Source: Primula veris (taxonomy: Eukaryota > Streptophyta > Magnoliopsida > Ericales > Primulaceae). Taken from it: a DNA stretch of 64,000 nucleotides. The position numbers and the translations under genes are program-made. The stretch spans positions 21,451,635 to 21,515,634 of the forward strand of contig OY821742.1 in the NCBI GenBank assembly GCA_963682055.1, given 5' to 3'. The stretch's first letter is position 1, and each line of letters begins with the position of its first letter. Positions 33,217 through 46,102 of the stretch are shown one piece after another. The notes below the pieces were generated by a model. It saw nothing but the letters and a program-made list of their open reading frames with translations. It was not told the DNA's origin and made no database searches.

Positions 33217-33456
33217 ATTAAGGAGCTCATAAGTTTATTTGAGGCGAATGAAGATCCTTTGGTAGGATCCAACGCAAATAAGGACGTTAAAGTGGAGCTT
33301 GACGATAAGCCCATAGTTAGAGTTATGGAAGAGATCATGAATATGAAAGAGTCTGAATCATGTATCACCGTGATACAGTGGACAAGAGTGGCTATGGAAA
33401 GGACCCTGAGTCCTAATGGGGATTCTTTGTGTTGCCTTGCCATGAGGGCCTGTTAA
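33217..33456 (+). pseudogene. decayed coding region of element B, right part
   Basis: Open for 80 codons and continuous with the frame ending at 20528 when the Athila insertion is removed. The residues are acidic (blocks such as KELISLFEANEDP and VKVELDDKPIV). I do not recognise a family; position suggests a gag-proximal region of element B. Confidence 0.45.
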
Positions 33457-33540
33457 GCATTCAAAGTTTAAATTCTGAAAGAGACTTCTTGTGTGAAGCT
33501 AAGAAAGTGTAGTTTTTAGCCCATGACCCATGTGAAACCC

Positions 33541-34179
33541 TGATGCGAGATTGACCAAGGTGACACAAGATCGACCAAGGGATGGACCTATCTACCAGGT
33601 TTCTTGAACAAATGCGGAATAAAATTAATGATAAAAATAACATTAAATAAAAGGCCGAACTAAAGACCGCGACCCGTCACCTATAAAGAGGTGGGAACCT
33701 TGGTATAATTAGCTGGTATGGAACCGCGACCCGTCACCTATAAAGAGGTGAGAACCTTGGTATGTGAAGACGCCACAAACGGTTGCGGAATACCGATTGA
33801 TAAGTCAGTTTTGAACGCCACAAGGTAACCCCTTGATAAGTTCGGAAAGTTCAATGAAGAACCAAAGAGAAAACTCTCAAATATATTAATCAAAACTTAA
33901 TTTTTACAATCTGATTTGAACCCTATTTATGCTTGGAACAAGCCTCCAAGAATTGGGAAAGTCTAAAGAAAACAATAAATTCAGAAAACAATAGAATAGA
34001 CCTATGACCTTCTAACTACTAGATAACTTCAAAATTAATTAAATTACAATAAATTCAGAAATGTATCATAAAAATCAGTGTTTAGACTTCTCCAATAAGT
34101 TCCCCTTGAGTTGTTGCATTTAATGGCTTCAAATGCATTGGATAATCAGCCCCCATGTTTTTTAAATCTTCTAGAATCA
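33541..34179 (-). repeat. 3' LTR of element C
   Basis: Bounds are inferred from TGATGCGAGA on the left and GAATCA followed by GCCCCCTTTTGG (polypurine tract on the minus strand) on the right. Its layout, with repeated GCCACAA and TTGATAAG blocks, parallels the LTR at 53207-53749. No second LTR is available to confirm the ends. Confidence 0.6.
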
Positions 34180-34192
34180 GCCCCCTTTTGGT

Positions 34193-37100
34193 TCATGCAT
34201 GTAAACCCACGAAATTATCCTTTAATTTGGTGTCTTGAATAGCTCCAATCAGGTTCACAAAGTAATGAGCTTCGTTTGGACTTGTCATGACCGTGTTTAA
34301 GCTTCTATCTGCCTCATTTATTCTACGCGCGAGCGCGTTCTTTCCCTCGTCATCGTGCATCCCTTGCAACAGCCCGTTAAGCGCTTCCTTGAACCTTTTT
34401 GCTCTAGCTCTCGTAACTGGTCCGATTGAAACTTGCAATGCGTCTCTCGGTGTAGCGGTCATGATCACATCATCTCATTCCTCTTGAAAAGGATTTGTCC
34501 TCAAATCGTCACCTACATCAAAAGGAGATAAGTCAGAAACATTAAAACTAGCGCTTACACTATACTCACCAGGAAGATCTAATTTATAAGCATTATCATT
34601 GATCCTTTCGACCACTTGGAATGGTCCGTCTCCTCTAGGAAGTAACTTCGATCTCCTTTGAACGGGAAACCTCTCCTTCCTCATATGAACCCAAACCCAA
34701 TCACCTGGTTCGAACACAACTTTCTTACGACCCTTGTTGGCCTGGATAGCATATTGTTCGGTCCTCCTCTCAATATTTTGCTTTGCTTTTTCATGAATTT
34801 GCTTGACAAACTTAGCCTTCTTTTTTCCATCTAAATTAGTACGCTCACCCATAGGTAATGGAGTCAAATCCAAAGGTGTTAAAGGATTAAAACCATAAAC
34901 AATTTCAAAAGGTGAAAATTTAGTAGTTGAATGTACACTTCGATTATAAGCAAACTCAACATGTGGCAAACATTCTTCCCAAATTTTTAAATTATTTTGA
35001 ATTATGGTACGCAACAGAGTTGATAAGGTTCGATTAACTACTTCGGTTTGACCATCTGTTTGGGGGTGACAAGTAGTTGAAAATAAAAGCTTTGTTCCTA
35101 ACTTACACCACAAAGTTTTCCAAAAGTAGCTTAAGAATTTGGTATCCCTATCAGAAACAATAGTCCTTGGCATACCATGCAATCGTACAATTTCTTCAAA
35201 GAATAAATCAGCAATTCGTGAAGCATCGTTTGTTTTATTACAAGGAATAAAATGTGCCATTTTCGAAAATCTATCAACGACAACAAAGACAGAATCCATG
35301 CCTCTTTTAGATCTCGGTAAACCTAGCACAAAGTCCATAGAAATGTCAATCCAAGGCTCACTAGGTATAGGCAATGGCGTATACAAACCATGAGGTTTAA
35401 CTTTAGATTTAGCTTGTTTACAAGTTATACATCTTTCGCAAATTCGTTCGACATCTCGTTTTAAATGAGGCCAAAAGAAATGTTCTTGTAAAACATCAAG
35501 AGTTTTTAGTTATACCAAAATGCCCCATTAAACCACCACCATGTGCTTCTTTAACAAGTGATTCTCTTAAAGAACAATTAGGCACACATAGCCTATTTCC
35601 TCGAAACAAAAATCCATTATGCCTATAAAATTTTTCAAACCCAGTTTTCTCACATGCTTCAAAAACATTTTTGAAATCAGAATCATCAACATATAAATCC
35701 TTAATGTACTCAAAACCAAGTAATTTCGAATCTAGAGTTGAGAGCAATGTATACCTTCTCGAAAGCGCATCAGCCACAACATTCTCCTTACCTTTCTTGT
35801 ACTTGATTACAAAAGGAAATGATTCGATGAACTCTACCCACTTGGCATGTCTCTTGTTCAGATTATGTTGACTCCTCAAGTGTTTCAACGATTCATGATC
35901 GGTGTGAATCACAAATTCCTTCGGCCAAAGATAATGTTGCCAAGTTTCCAACGCGCGTACTAATGTGTAAAGCTCCTTGTCGTAAGTTGGATAGTTAAGG
36001 GCTGCCCCACTTAGTTTCTCACTAAAATATGCCACGGGACGTCCTCCTTGTGTAAGAACAGCTCCAATACCTATTCCTGAGGCATCACACTCAATTTCGA
36101 AAGCTTTAGTAAAGTCGGGGAGAGTTAGCAAAGGTGCGTTAATAAGTTTATCCTTTATTAAATTGAAAGCTGTTTCTTGTTCATCTCCCCATTTAAAACC
36201 AACATTCTTTTTAATAACTTCGGTCATAGGTGCGGCTAAGCTACTGAAATCTTTAACAAATCTCCTATAAAAACTAGCCAAGCCATGAAAACTTCTTACT
36301 TCAAAAACACTTTTTGGAACAGGCCAATCTTTAATTGCCTTAATCTTTTCTTCGTCTACTTCGATTCCTTTAGCACTAACAATATATCCAAGAAATACAA
36401 GTTTTTCCGTACAGAATTCGCATTTAGACATATTAGCAAATAACTTTTCTTTTCTTAAGACACTTAAAACAAGTTTCAAATGCTCAGCATGGTCATCTAA
36501 GTTTTTGCTATAGATTAGAATATCGTCGAAGTAAACCACAACAAACCTGCCAATAAACATTCTTAAGACATGATTCATTAGCCTCATGAAAGTACTAGGT
36601 GCATTTGTTAAACCAAACGGCATAACTAACCACTCGTATAAGCCATACTTAGTTTTAAAGGCTGTTTTCCATTCGTCTCCTTCTTTCATCCTAATTTGAT
36701 GGTATCCACTTTTAAGAACAATTTTACTAAAAATAGAGGAACCATGCAACTCATCAAGCATATCCTCTAATCTAGGTATAGGATGGCGATACTTTACAGT
36801 GATGTTATTGATCGTGCGACAATCTACGCACATTCGCCAAGTTCTATCCTTCTTTGGAACAAGTAACACCGGTACCACACACGGACTCATGCTCTCTCGC
36901 ACGTACCCCTTTTCCATAAGTTCCCCCACCTGTTTTTGTAGCTCCTTAGTCTCTTCGGGATTGCTTCGATAGGCTGGTCGGTTTGGAATTGATGCTCCCG
37001 GCACGAAGTCAATTTGATGCTCAATTCCCTTTATTGGTGGTAAGCCATTCGGTATCTCCTCGGGAAATATGTCCTTGAAATCCTGTAAAAGATATAGAAA

Positions 37101-38114
37101 AACACTAGGCAAAGTAGTTTTGTTAGCATTTAAACAAGCCTCCTTATACAAGAGTGCAATCATCGGCTGATTTTGAAACAAAGCCTTTTTAACCTCGCTT
37201 TCTCTCGCATATATACTCACTTTTTTTCTCTCCTTTACATCTGATTTTTTTGAACTCTCATTCTTTTCACTCCTTTTCTTTTCATTCTCTTTCTTTTCAC
37301 TCTCATATTTTTTTTCACTCTCTTTCATTCTCACTTGGTCGTCATACACCTGCCTTGGAGTTAATGGAACGAGTGTAATCGGTTTTGCATTGAATACAAA
37401 AGAGTATCGATTCTTATAGCCATCGTGTGTTACTCTCCTATCAAATTGCCATGGCCTTCCTAACAGAATATGCCCCGCTTGCATAAGAACTACATCACAC
37501 AACACTTCATCCTTATACCTCCCTATTGAGAATGAAACTAAGACCTGCTTTAGTACCCTAACCTTGCCACAATCGTTGAACCAATGTAATTTGTAAGGTT
37601 TCGGATGTTTGGATGTTTTTAAATTCAGTTTCTCCACCATAATGCTACTAGCAACATTGACACAACTCCCACCATCAATAATCATACTACACACCTTATC
37701 GCTAACGTGACATCTAGTATGAAAGATGTTCTCGCGTTGTATCTCCTCGTCGTCTTCCCTAATCTGAACACTTAATGCCTTCTTAGCAACTAATACCACC
37801 CCATCGACCGGATGTTCTTGCTCGTTATCATCTTCGTCTTGGCTATGTTCAGATTCACCTTCCGATTCAATCTCACCATCTTCCCTCATAATCATAGCCC
37901 TTCGGTTTGGACAATCACTAGCATAATGTCCCCTTCCTAAACATTTAAAACATTGTACATCTCGATTTCTAGAAGCTTTCGGTTCAGATTTACCTTGACT
38001 CGACGTAGCTTTATCCTTCGTATCCTTCGGCGTTTCGGTTTTAGGTTTCGAATAGGTCTTTTCCTCCTTTTTACTCCAGTTTTGGTATACGAGAGGATGA
38101 CCTAACTTGATCAC
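34193..38114 (-). pseudogene. CRM-like gag-pol, nearly complete from the zinc knuckle onward
   Basis: Order on the minus strand: CCHC zinc knuckle ([14 protein letters not shown], about 37950), protease ([11 protein letters not shown], about 37670), reverse transcriptase ([11 protein letters not shown], about 36520), RNase H ([15 protein letters not shown], about 36090). Next come the integrase His/Cys domain (about 35530-35420), the integrase core ([22 protein letters not shown]) and a C-terminal GPVTRARAKRF block. Only two defects separate it from an open frame in the retained part: a single-base shift near 35500, inside the integrase His/Cys domain, and a TGA at 34477-34475. It is therefore much younger than the Athila elements around it. 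Confidence 0.85.
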
Positions 38115-39472
38115 TTGGATTTTCCGATATATAGTTGCTCTTCAATGCAACATTGCATACTAAGTTGTATTCAATTTATAAACTCCCACTTTTTTTTACA
38201 TATTTTGTTTAGTTGTATATTCTTGTTTAGTTGTACATATTTTATTATTTTTGTACATATTCACATTAGGATTGCATGTGTCACATTTTGCATGATAAAA
38301 TAGAAAATGAAAAAATAGGAGACCTACACTTTTATGTGAACATGTGGCGAGAATTTGGAAACCTGATAATACTCGTATTATTTTATAGTTTGAAATCTTT
38401 AGACACGTCTGGTTTGTTATTAATTATTCCTCTCACACCAATTTAGGGAGGTTTAATATTGTATAAGTTGCAAGCTAAATATATTCTAATAGTGTATTGG
38501 CAATGATCAATTTTCATGCGACAGTCCCTAAAAATTGCAAACAAGATCTATTTTATAAAACCTAATTACTACTTGCTTAATTATGAAGAAGCTCTGGCTT
38601 GGTTACGTTGCCCTATGACTCTGTTTAGGGAGTGGATCATGCTGTTTAAACGACCACGAAGGCTTCAGGCATATATATATAAATATTTATAAGAATCTAT
38701 AGCAATGCCCAATAAGTCTTCATTTGGACATAACCTAGTACTTATTTGCGAATAGGGAAAAAGTTTGGGGAGATAAAGCCAAAAAAGTTTCCTGGAGCTA
38801 TAAAGGAGGAACGGTGTACTAAAATGGTTGGATGATAAAAGAAGCCAAAGAGCTCAAATAAAAAGTCAAGGGCTAAGAGAAAAAATATAACAAGAAAAAA
38901 TAAAATAAAAAAAGAAGTCTAAGAGCTCAAAGTCAAAGCGCTTATGGATTCGCGAGCATATAAAATAGAAGCCTATAAGTGAAGTAGCATGGAGGTATGC
39001 ATATTATGTTAAAAAGCGAGTAATACTTGAGTTTAATAAAATGGTGATTTGCAAATATTTTCTCAAAATAACTTTTGAACTACAAATAACAAATATCCAC
39101 TTGATGGTAAATAGACAACAACATATGCAACGATTACACCGAACTATTTTGGGCCGAGAGGCATTTTTAACAACAGACCCTAAATATTTTTAGAGGTCTT
39201 ATCATGATTTGATATAACTATGGATGGTTTTTCCTTTTTTCGCTTCCATGTGATCTTGTAAGATTGGGGAGGACTATGTTAGCATTGGGGAGATTTTTAT
39301 CTATTTGTGGGTATCGTTTTAGTAAACCCTCACGAGACTATAGCTCGTCTTTTTACTCTTTAAAGGTACGAAAGTGAGTTAGGATTTATTTTTTATTATT
39401 TTAGTATTTAGATACAGAGTTTAATTCCGCATAGTTACCACTTGCAACACTCGAGGGTGAGTATCGAGCTAG
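38115..39472 (+). other. 3' internal region of element B
   Basis: AT-rich with no credible frame. The segment at about 38320-38520 matches 44100-44290 in reverse complement, which is the equivalent part of the third Athila-like element. The polypurine tract TTGGGGTG is at 39473-39480. Confidence 0.55.
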
Positions 39473-39480
39473 TTGGGGTG

Positions 39481-40517
39481 TGATTCGACCTATAATATGT
39501 CATTTTGAGGTATTAATTATAGCATTAAATCCAACTTTACATTCTGTAAATAAGTGTTTTTATGCCAATTTATTATCCTAACGTGTTTTGGAGCCATTTA
39601 TCTATTTTATGTGAAAAATGCCCTTTTTAGGTGCAAATATGTGAAGAAATGAAATGAAAGGACTCAAGATGCAAGTTGGAGGAGGTAAAGGACCTAAAAG
39701 AAGACAATAACGAATTTATATTCGGTCAACTATACTAGAATTGGGGAGCAAGGAATAAATCTAACCAAAAAGGAAATAAATTCAGTTTTCCGCCAGATGA
39801 TTTGAATCAAGACTGCTTATTCGAATAAGAAGATCTTCTGCCGCCATAAATCAATGACGTGTGGCAATTTTGTTGGCCAAACAGTGCCCTATTCGAATAA
39901 GACCCTCTTATTCGAATAAGCAAATTTTAGGAATTAGGTTCTCGAATTTTCTGAGCGGAACACTATAAATACTACTTGTTTTGTTATAATTTTTGAGGCT
40001 TTGCCTCCGGGCAGAAACCCCCATTCAATATAATTCTCTCTCTTAATTATTATATTGTACATCTTTTTATTATTATTGTTCCTCCTTCCTTCTATGGTTT
40101 CTTCCTATAGCATCGTCTTCTACCATTATTATCTTTTATTACCGCCGGCTCGGTAATATCCTTCTATCCCTTTTTTTTTTTATTATTATTGTTTGTTCAT
40201 ATTTAGTTAATGTTTTTAATAATGTTTAGATTAGATGTGTGTTTTTCAGGATAATGAAAGATAGGGATTGACAACCCTTTTTGATGAGTTGTTCTTGTTC
40301 TAGTTTATGTTAATTTAGATTAAAGGACCAAGGCGTGAGCAATATCGTTATAAAAAACTAGAAAACTCATGTATACATATATTATTATTGTTTTACTTAA
40401 TCTCAAGGGGGAATTCATACTTGTTACGATTTTATAAATATTATTACTACGATTGGCCCGAGTGCTCTTGCTAGGTAAAAATGCTTTATTTTATAAAACA
40501 CTTTTTTAAGCCGATTA
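39481..40517 (+). repeat. 3' LTR of element B
   Basis: Starts TGATTCGACC directly after the polypurine tract. It aligns with 16926-17878. It contains two perfect copies of the palindrome CTTATTCGAATAAG (39816-39829 and 39907-39920), where the 5' LTR has CTGATTCGAATCAG. Confidence 0.78.
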
Positions 40518-40523
40518 TTATCG

Positions 40524-41812
40524 CAGAACATGTGGGGAAAATTGTTTCTTTCAATCAACTATGTGTTGAACAAAACCACATAAGAAGCGAGACAACCCAA
40601 CTTATGTATTATGGAAAGGCTATTGGCCGAGCTCTCAGATCTTAAGGGTTTGTGGTTGTATTGCTAAGGTCGTAGTTTCATCTCCTAAAAGATTAAAAAT
40701 TGGTCCGAATATGGTAGACTATGTATTCATAGGATATGAACTCAATAAAAGTGCTTATCAGTTTCTCGTGCACAAGTAGGATAATCTAAAGTGCATGTAG
40801 AAACTATTATTGAAGCTCGAAAAGCTTATTTCTTTGAGGATATCTTTCCCGCAAGACAACTACACCTATTGAGCCTGAGGAGTCAAACGGTGAGGAAAAT
40901 ATGGGGGAAAGTGAACCTTTGGAGGAAGAATAAGAAGAGGCTCGGCATAGTAAGAGGGTAAGGGAAGAAACTTCTTCTTTTGATCCTGACTTTGTAACCT
41001 TAATGACAGAAGTCGAACCGACGACCTATCAACAAGCTATGTCATCCTTGGAATCCCAATATTAGGAAGAATCGATCAACAATGAGATTGAATTGATTAT
41101 TCATAACTATACTTGGGAACTAGTGGATCTTCTACTAGGGTGTAAGCCGTTAGGCCACAAATGGACCTTCAGGAGTAAGAGAAAGGTCAATGGCACAATC
41201 AAAAAGTACAATGCGAGACTTGTAGTGAAAGTCTTCAAGAAAAATGAAGGTGTCAATTACTTTGATACGTATGCTCCCATCTCCAGGAAAACATCAATCC
41301 GGATGATCATTGCCTTTGCGGAATTGTTCGATCTAGAGATACATCAGATGGGTGTGAAGACGGCCTTCTTGAATGGAAAACTGGAAGAGGAAATTTACAT
41401 GGAACAACTATAAGGGTTTGTGGTTTTAGGTAAAGAAAATAAGGTTTACAAACTTGTGAAGTGCGTTTATGGACTTAAACATGAACCTAAAAAATTGAAC
41501 GAAAAATCTGATAGAGTGATGCTATCAAATTGTCTTTGTATAAATGAGTATGGCAAATGTGTCTATGTAAAAGGAAATGAAAAGCTCTACGTGGTAATTT
41601 GATTTTATGTAAATGACATGATAATAATATGTAGTATTTATAATATTAACTCTACTAAGAAAATGTTGCCAATAAACTTTGAAATGAAAGACTTGGGTGT
41701 AGCTGATGTAATACTCAGTATTAAAATTACAAGAGATGACATGGATAGCCACTATCTCAAACTCATTATGTTAAACAAACATTTGACAAATTTGATAAAT
41801 ATAGTAAGGTGA
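40524..41812 (+). pseudogene. Ty1/copia pol fragment (integrase end and reverse transcriptase start)
   Basis: Blocks typical of Tork-type copia elements, in order: an integrase tail (HKKRDTTPYELWKG-like, then GPNMVDYVFIGYELNKSAY) and reverse transcriptase (WELVDLLLGCKPLGHKWTF at about 41105, NYFDTYAPISRKTSIRMII, VKTAFLNGKLEEEIYMEQ). A DVILSIKITR block ends near 41740. Several stops and shifts are present and the active-site region is decayed. No LTRs were found; its left end abuts element B. Confidence 0.82.
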
Positions 41813-41959
41813 TATCCAACATACCAATACGTCGCAACTAACTGAAATAATAATTTTGGTAATAGTACGAGACAATTGGAGTATTCTCGATTACTGCCCC
41901 TCGAACGTGTTAATTTTAACGCTTGAGGGACTCGCAGGATCACAAGAGTAGTAGTGGTA

Positions 41960-42936
41960 TTTTTCGTGTAAGACACCCTAGTTTTCATCTGAGGAACTGT
42001 TTGGTTGGCGGAATCTAGTCTTTTCGTATCGTTTAAAATACTAAATACTATAAAAACTAACGAGGAGAGCGTTAGCGGTTGAGTTGTCAATCCAATGGCT
42101 CGATTCCTCAGACTAAAGTACTTTGCTACGATGATTATTAATACTTGTTTTTCAATTTTATATCAACCCAATATGGTAACCTACGAGATATATCTTTAAT
42201 AACTAACTTTAATACGTTATTAATCCGTTTGCATGCAAAATCTAACAAAAATAACTAACTTAAATGCGTTATTAATGTTATTTAACGATTATTCATGCAA
42301 GATCATGAGTTATACCACCACAACTGAATTAAAATCAATTAAAACAGCAAGAAATGGTACGAGAAAGTAAAAGAAACGATGATTTATTAAATTAAGAAGA
42401 TCAAACATACAATAATCGAAGTAAAAGTGGTGTTTTTGTGCACTGAAACTAACTTTTTTCACTCTCTCTCTCTTCTAAAGTGTACTGGAGTGAAAAGCTG
42501 TTGAATACTACTGAAAAATGGTGTGTTTATGACTTTACAACTTTCTATTTATAGTTCTTTTGAAATTTAACCTAATTTAACAAATCAGCCGTAACCTCAC
42601 TGGTCAGGCCTGACCGGTAACTGTGACCGGTCAGGTCTGCTTCTTGAATGTTCCTGATGTTTATCTTCTTTGGTCTCTATTTTGGTCAACTCTAGACTTG
42701 TGTTTGGGTTCCTTTGACTTCTTATTTCTTCACTTTTGGTCATTCAATTGGTCTTCTTGCGTCCTTGTCTCATTTTTATGCTCCATGCAATTTCCTACAA
42801 AAATAGAGAAATGTGCAAATAAACCGAGAAAAAGTGGAAAACACTAAGTATGGCCTAAATAGGATGAAATAGCAATGAAACAATGCTAATTAATACTATT
42901 TTAACCAATAAAAACTACCATTTCGTGGTCTAATCA
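41960..42936 (-). repeat. 3' LTR of the third Athila-like element (left edge approximate)
   Basis: The right edge is well supported by TAATCA followed by the conserved region next to the polypurine tract. The left edge is where similarity to 47340-48203 fades. Confidence 0.5.
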
Positions 42937-45110
42937 TGCCTCCAACTAGCTTAACGCTCGTCCCGAGCGTTGGAAGCGTTAAAAGATAAGGTTAAATTTA
43001 TAAGACTTTTTCTTTTCAAAACGTGAAACATTTTTGTGTACTAACTAGCCTAAAACTAAATACAATAAATATAATAGATAAACAACTATCATAGAAAACA
43101 CGATTTCATTTAGCGTATGCAACAAGCCGTTAAACCTTTAAAGAATAAAAAGACGAGTTTTGTGACGAGTTTCAATCTACCAATTAAGTCCCCCACTCTT
43201 CCGAGCTCACACAGATGCAACTAGATGAAATGTACTTGTAGTCATATTAAAATAGGATAAGACTTCTAAAGATACTTAGAGTTTGTCACTAAAAAGGCCC
43301 TACTTTCCAAAATAGCTTGATCTAATATTGTACATGCATTATGATAAGTGTAAACCTGTTAGCTCGAATTTCGACAGTTTTTGTCAAGAAAACTACCTTG
43401 CAATTCATCATTTTTACTAAACTTAACTGTAAAGACAAAAGCTTATACAACAAAAATATATACTATCGCATAATCTCAATGCTAGTGTACTCACATCGTC
43501 GTGTCTCATTTTTTCATTATTAGGAGCTCACCTTTTCATTTCCAATTTTTTTTAATTCTGATCCTTTGGCTTCTTTTCCTCCTTTATTCAAATTTCACCA
43601 CTCCTCCTTATATCATCGGGTTGTTTTACCCATTTATCCTCCCGGACTTTTCCCATCCGTCCTATCCTAAGTGTGGTGATACTTATACCTCCATCCCGTT
43701 TACCTGCCTTTCGACATCGCTGGGAGGGTATTCAAGCATCTCAATACATAGGTACGCATGTGACAATACTAAGTCTTGAAAAATCTTTCCTCAATCTTTG
43801 CCCACACTTGTGTGTCAATGAACACTTATTGGGCACGCTGCGGATTCCTAAAACTAGCCATAATATAAGTATATGTCGAAAGGCTAAACATGCTGTCTTA
43901 GGAAACGGTGGGTTTGCGCACCTGTCAATCCACCCATAAACTAATGTTGGTGCTCTAGGGTACCAACAATGAATTACTCAGATCGAGGACACCGTCTACT
44001 TAAAATAAAGCCTTGTAATAGTATTTTTTTTTTTGTAAAAACGGTTTTTGCAGGTTTTTAGGGGCTGTCGTGGAAAAATGAGTAAACGTAAATACACTTT
44101 AAACTCTAAGTATAGCATGCAACTTGTACAATATTATATCTCCCTAAATTGGTTTGAGTGAAATAATTAAAGGCAAACTAGACGTATCCAAAGATTTAAC
44201 ACCCTAAATTAACATAAGTATTTTTTTTCAATTTTCAAATTATCGCCACGTGTTCACGTATAAGAGCAGGTTTCCTAAATAATAGACAAAACCAAATAGT
44301 TTTTTTTTTTCATTTTCTGAATTTTTATGCAATATGTGACTCATGAAATTCTAACACAATATTTACAATTACTAAAAATATAGCCTAAACCACATAAAGT
44401 ATGTACAAAAGAGTACAGATGGAGTTTATAGAGTGAATACACCTGTTGTGTAATGTCGTGCCACGGTGATCAGAAAAAATTCTAGAAATTTGTAACTTTA
44501 TGGTATTTATCAGTCCTGACCAGTCACAGTGACCAGTCAGGTCTGCCGCTGCTGCGATTTTTGATTCATTCTCAATTTTCCTTGCCTCTGTCTAATAAAA
44601 AACAGTATACGAAAAATAAAAAACGCAAGTGTGGCAGAAAATCGTATAAGATTTATAACTCCTAAAAATTCTCTCAAGTGAGAGATAAAAAGAAAGACTC
44701 AAGTATTTTTGTTTTTTCAGTTTTTCTATTTTTTACTTTTTTGGATTTTTATTGTTTTTTGTATTTTTATAAAAAGAAAAATAAATGGGTGTTTTAAAAA
44801 CACTAAATTTTGTAATTTTTTTAAAAAATTCACCCCATTTCCATGAGAACCAACGACGATGTATCCTTCCCCTAACTAAAACTGACAGTGTCCTCACTGT
44901 TGGGAAAAGAAAAATAACATCAGAGTTTAGAACTCAAAGAGACTCCATGTGGACTAAAAAGTGCAAATATAAATACAAAAATAAAGTAGGATATATACAT
45001 ATGAACTGATGGTGGAAATGTGGTGGGACTAGAAGGGAGCAGAAGGACCTTCGTCCTTTCCTGCCTCATCACTCGTCGTGACTAATGCAAGATCAGAAGA
45101 GAACCTACTA
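42937..45110 (-). other. 3' internal region of the third Athila-like element
   Basis: AT-rich, with no credible gene. 43090-43160 and 44100-44290 match equivalent regions of the two other Athila-type elements. The CAGTCCTGACCAGTCAC patch at about 44510 echoes the GGTCAGGYC patch of the LTR. Confidence 0.5.
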
Positions 45111-45217
45111 CTCAAAGAAGAGATGGAAGGAGGTGGGGGCTGGGGACGAGGATTTTGGACTCTTGGTAGGAACATGACCTTCCGTATTCGGTCGCCTTTC
45201 GTCGAGTGACGGTTTTT

Positions 45218-45600
45218 CTATGCAAGACTAGCGCGGTTGTCAGATGTCTCCTTCCTGGCTTCATCGTATATCTTTTGCATCTCGAGGGTGCCAAAGGTTT
45301 GAGCAAAAGATTGGGAACCCAATGTGATTCCCATGTTGATATCAACACTCTTGTTTTGACAATGGAAAGTTACCTTATTTGTTTTGAAGTTAGGGACGAC
45401 TTTGGACACAGCGAGAAAAGGAGTTCCTAAGAGGACCAAGTTAATATGGCTAGAGGATTGCTGGAGTGGTATGTCATAGGCCAAAAAATCAAGAATACAG
45501 ATGAAGTCCACTATGCGACATCTTATTTGATGCCTCAGAATCTATCAGAACTCTGTCCAATACGCAATCGCTGACAATCCATATTGAAAGTCACGAACTC
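45218..45600 (-). pseudogene. retroelement protease-like fragment
   Basis: Contains LIDSEAS-like residues near 45560, followed by INLVLLGTPFLAVSKVV, the pattern of a Ty3/gypsy aspartic protease in which the D-S-G motif has become D-S-E. It is broken by stops. Confidence 0.45.
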
Positions 45601-46102
45601 ACATTGGGTTACCTTTGGTGCTTGCTTTAGCTTAGTGAGCTTCATCATATAGGAAGATAGATGAAGAGCAAGACCATTTTCCTTTACGGCTGGAGAGTAG
45701 CAAAGGTAGGGACCTAGTGTGCGTTTCGCAAGGGCTTACCAGTTTATACGATTTTTGATAGGTCTCGCTCTGGAACTCTCCATACAAAAGGAGAAAGATG
45801 GTCAATGGAAGTAGTGGAATCGATGCAGGAAATAGGTTCGGGAATACCTGGAGGACAACTAGGCCATTTACGCTCATGAGGTAGGAGTGGTACATTACTC
45901 GTGCGAACGACCACTACATCGTCGAGAATAGAAGATAACTCATCTAAAATTTCCTTTCTACGTTTTTCCCACATTCTCTCTCTCTCTCCTCTTTCTCTTT
46001 GGCTGTATCTACTGACAGGTATGGTACACTCCCTCACTCTTCCCCACTTTCTCCTATACCAATCGACATACACTCATTCCCCTAAACATAATCATAACCA
46101 TT

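Larger units (their letters stand above)
33541..38114 (-). mobile_element. CRM-like chromovirus, 5'-truncated (element C)
   Basis: Carries a 3' LTR (33541-34179) and a gag-pol frame on the minus strand starting inside gag, upstream of the zinc knuckle. Sequence beyond about 38114-38140 is not gag, so the 5' LTR and gag N-terminus are missing. The polyprotein end (GPVTRARAKRFKEAL) and the reverse transcriptase wording ([21 protein letters not shown]) point to a chromovirus, most likely the CRM clade, by memory. It lies in element B with no visible target duplication, as expected after truncation. Confidence 0.75.
16926..40517 (+). mobile_element. Athila-type LTR retrotransposon (element B), split by nested insertions
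   Basis: Related LTRs at 16926-17878 and 39481-40517 share long blocks. There is a tRNA-Asp-like primer site after the first and a GTTGGGGTG polypurine tract before the second. The 3' internal region (38.3-39.5 kb) matches, in places, the 3' regions of the two other Athila-type elements in the window in reverse orientation (about 22.0-22.2 kb and 43.0-44.3 kb). Inside lie a later Athila insertion (20529-33211) and a truncated CRM-like element (33541-38114). The flanks (CATTT and TTATC) do not match, so a target duplication is not seen. Confidence 0.72.

Noticed and set aside
16926..40517. Target-site duplication for element B
   Set aside because: Flanks CATTT and TTATC do not match; recombination or decay may explain it, but I cannot claim a duplication.
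43341..43939. Short overlapping frames in the third Athila-like element
   Set aside because: No homology, overlapping each other, in a 3' region that matches non-coding parts of related elements.
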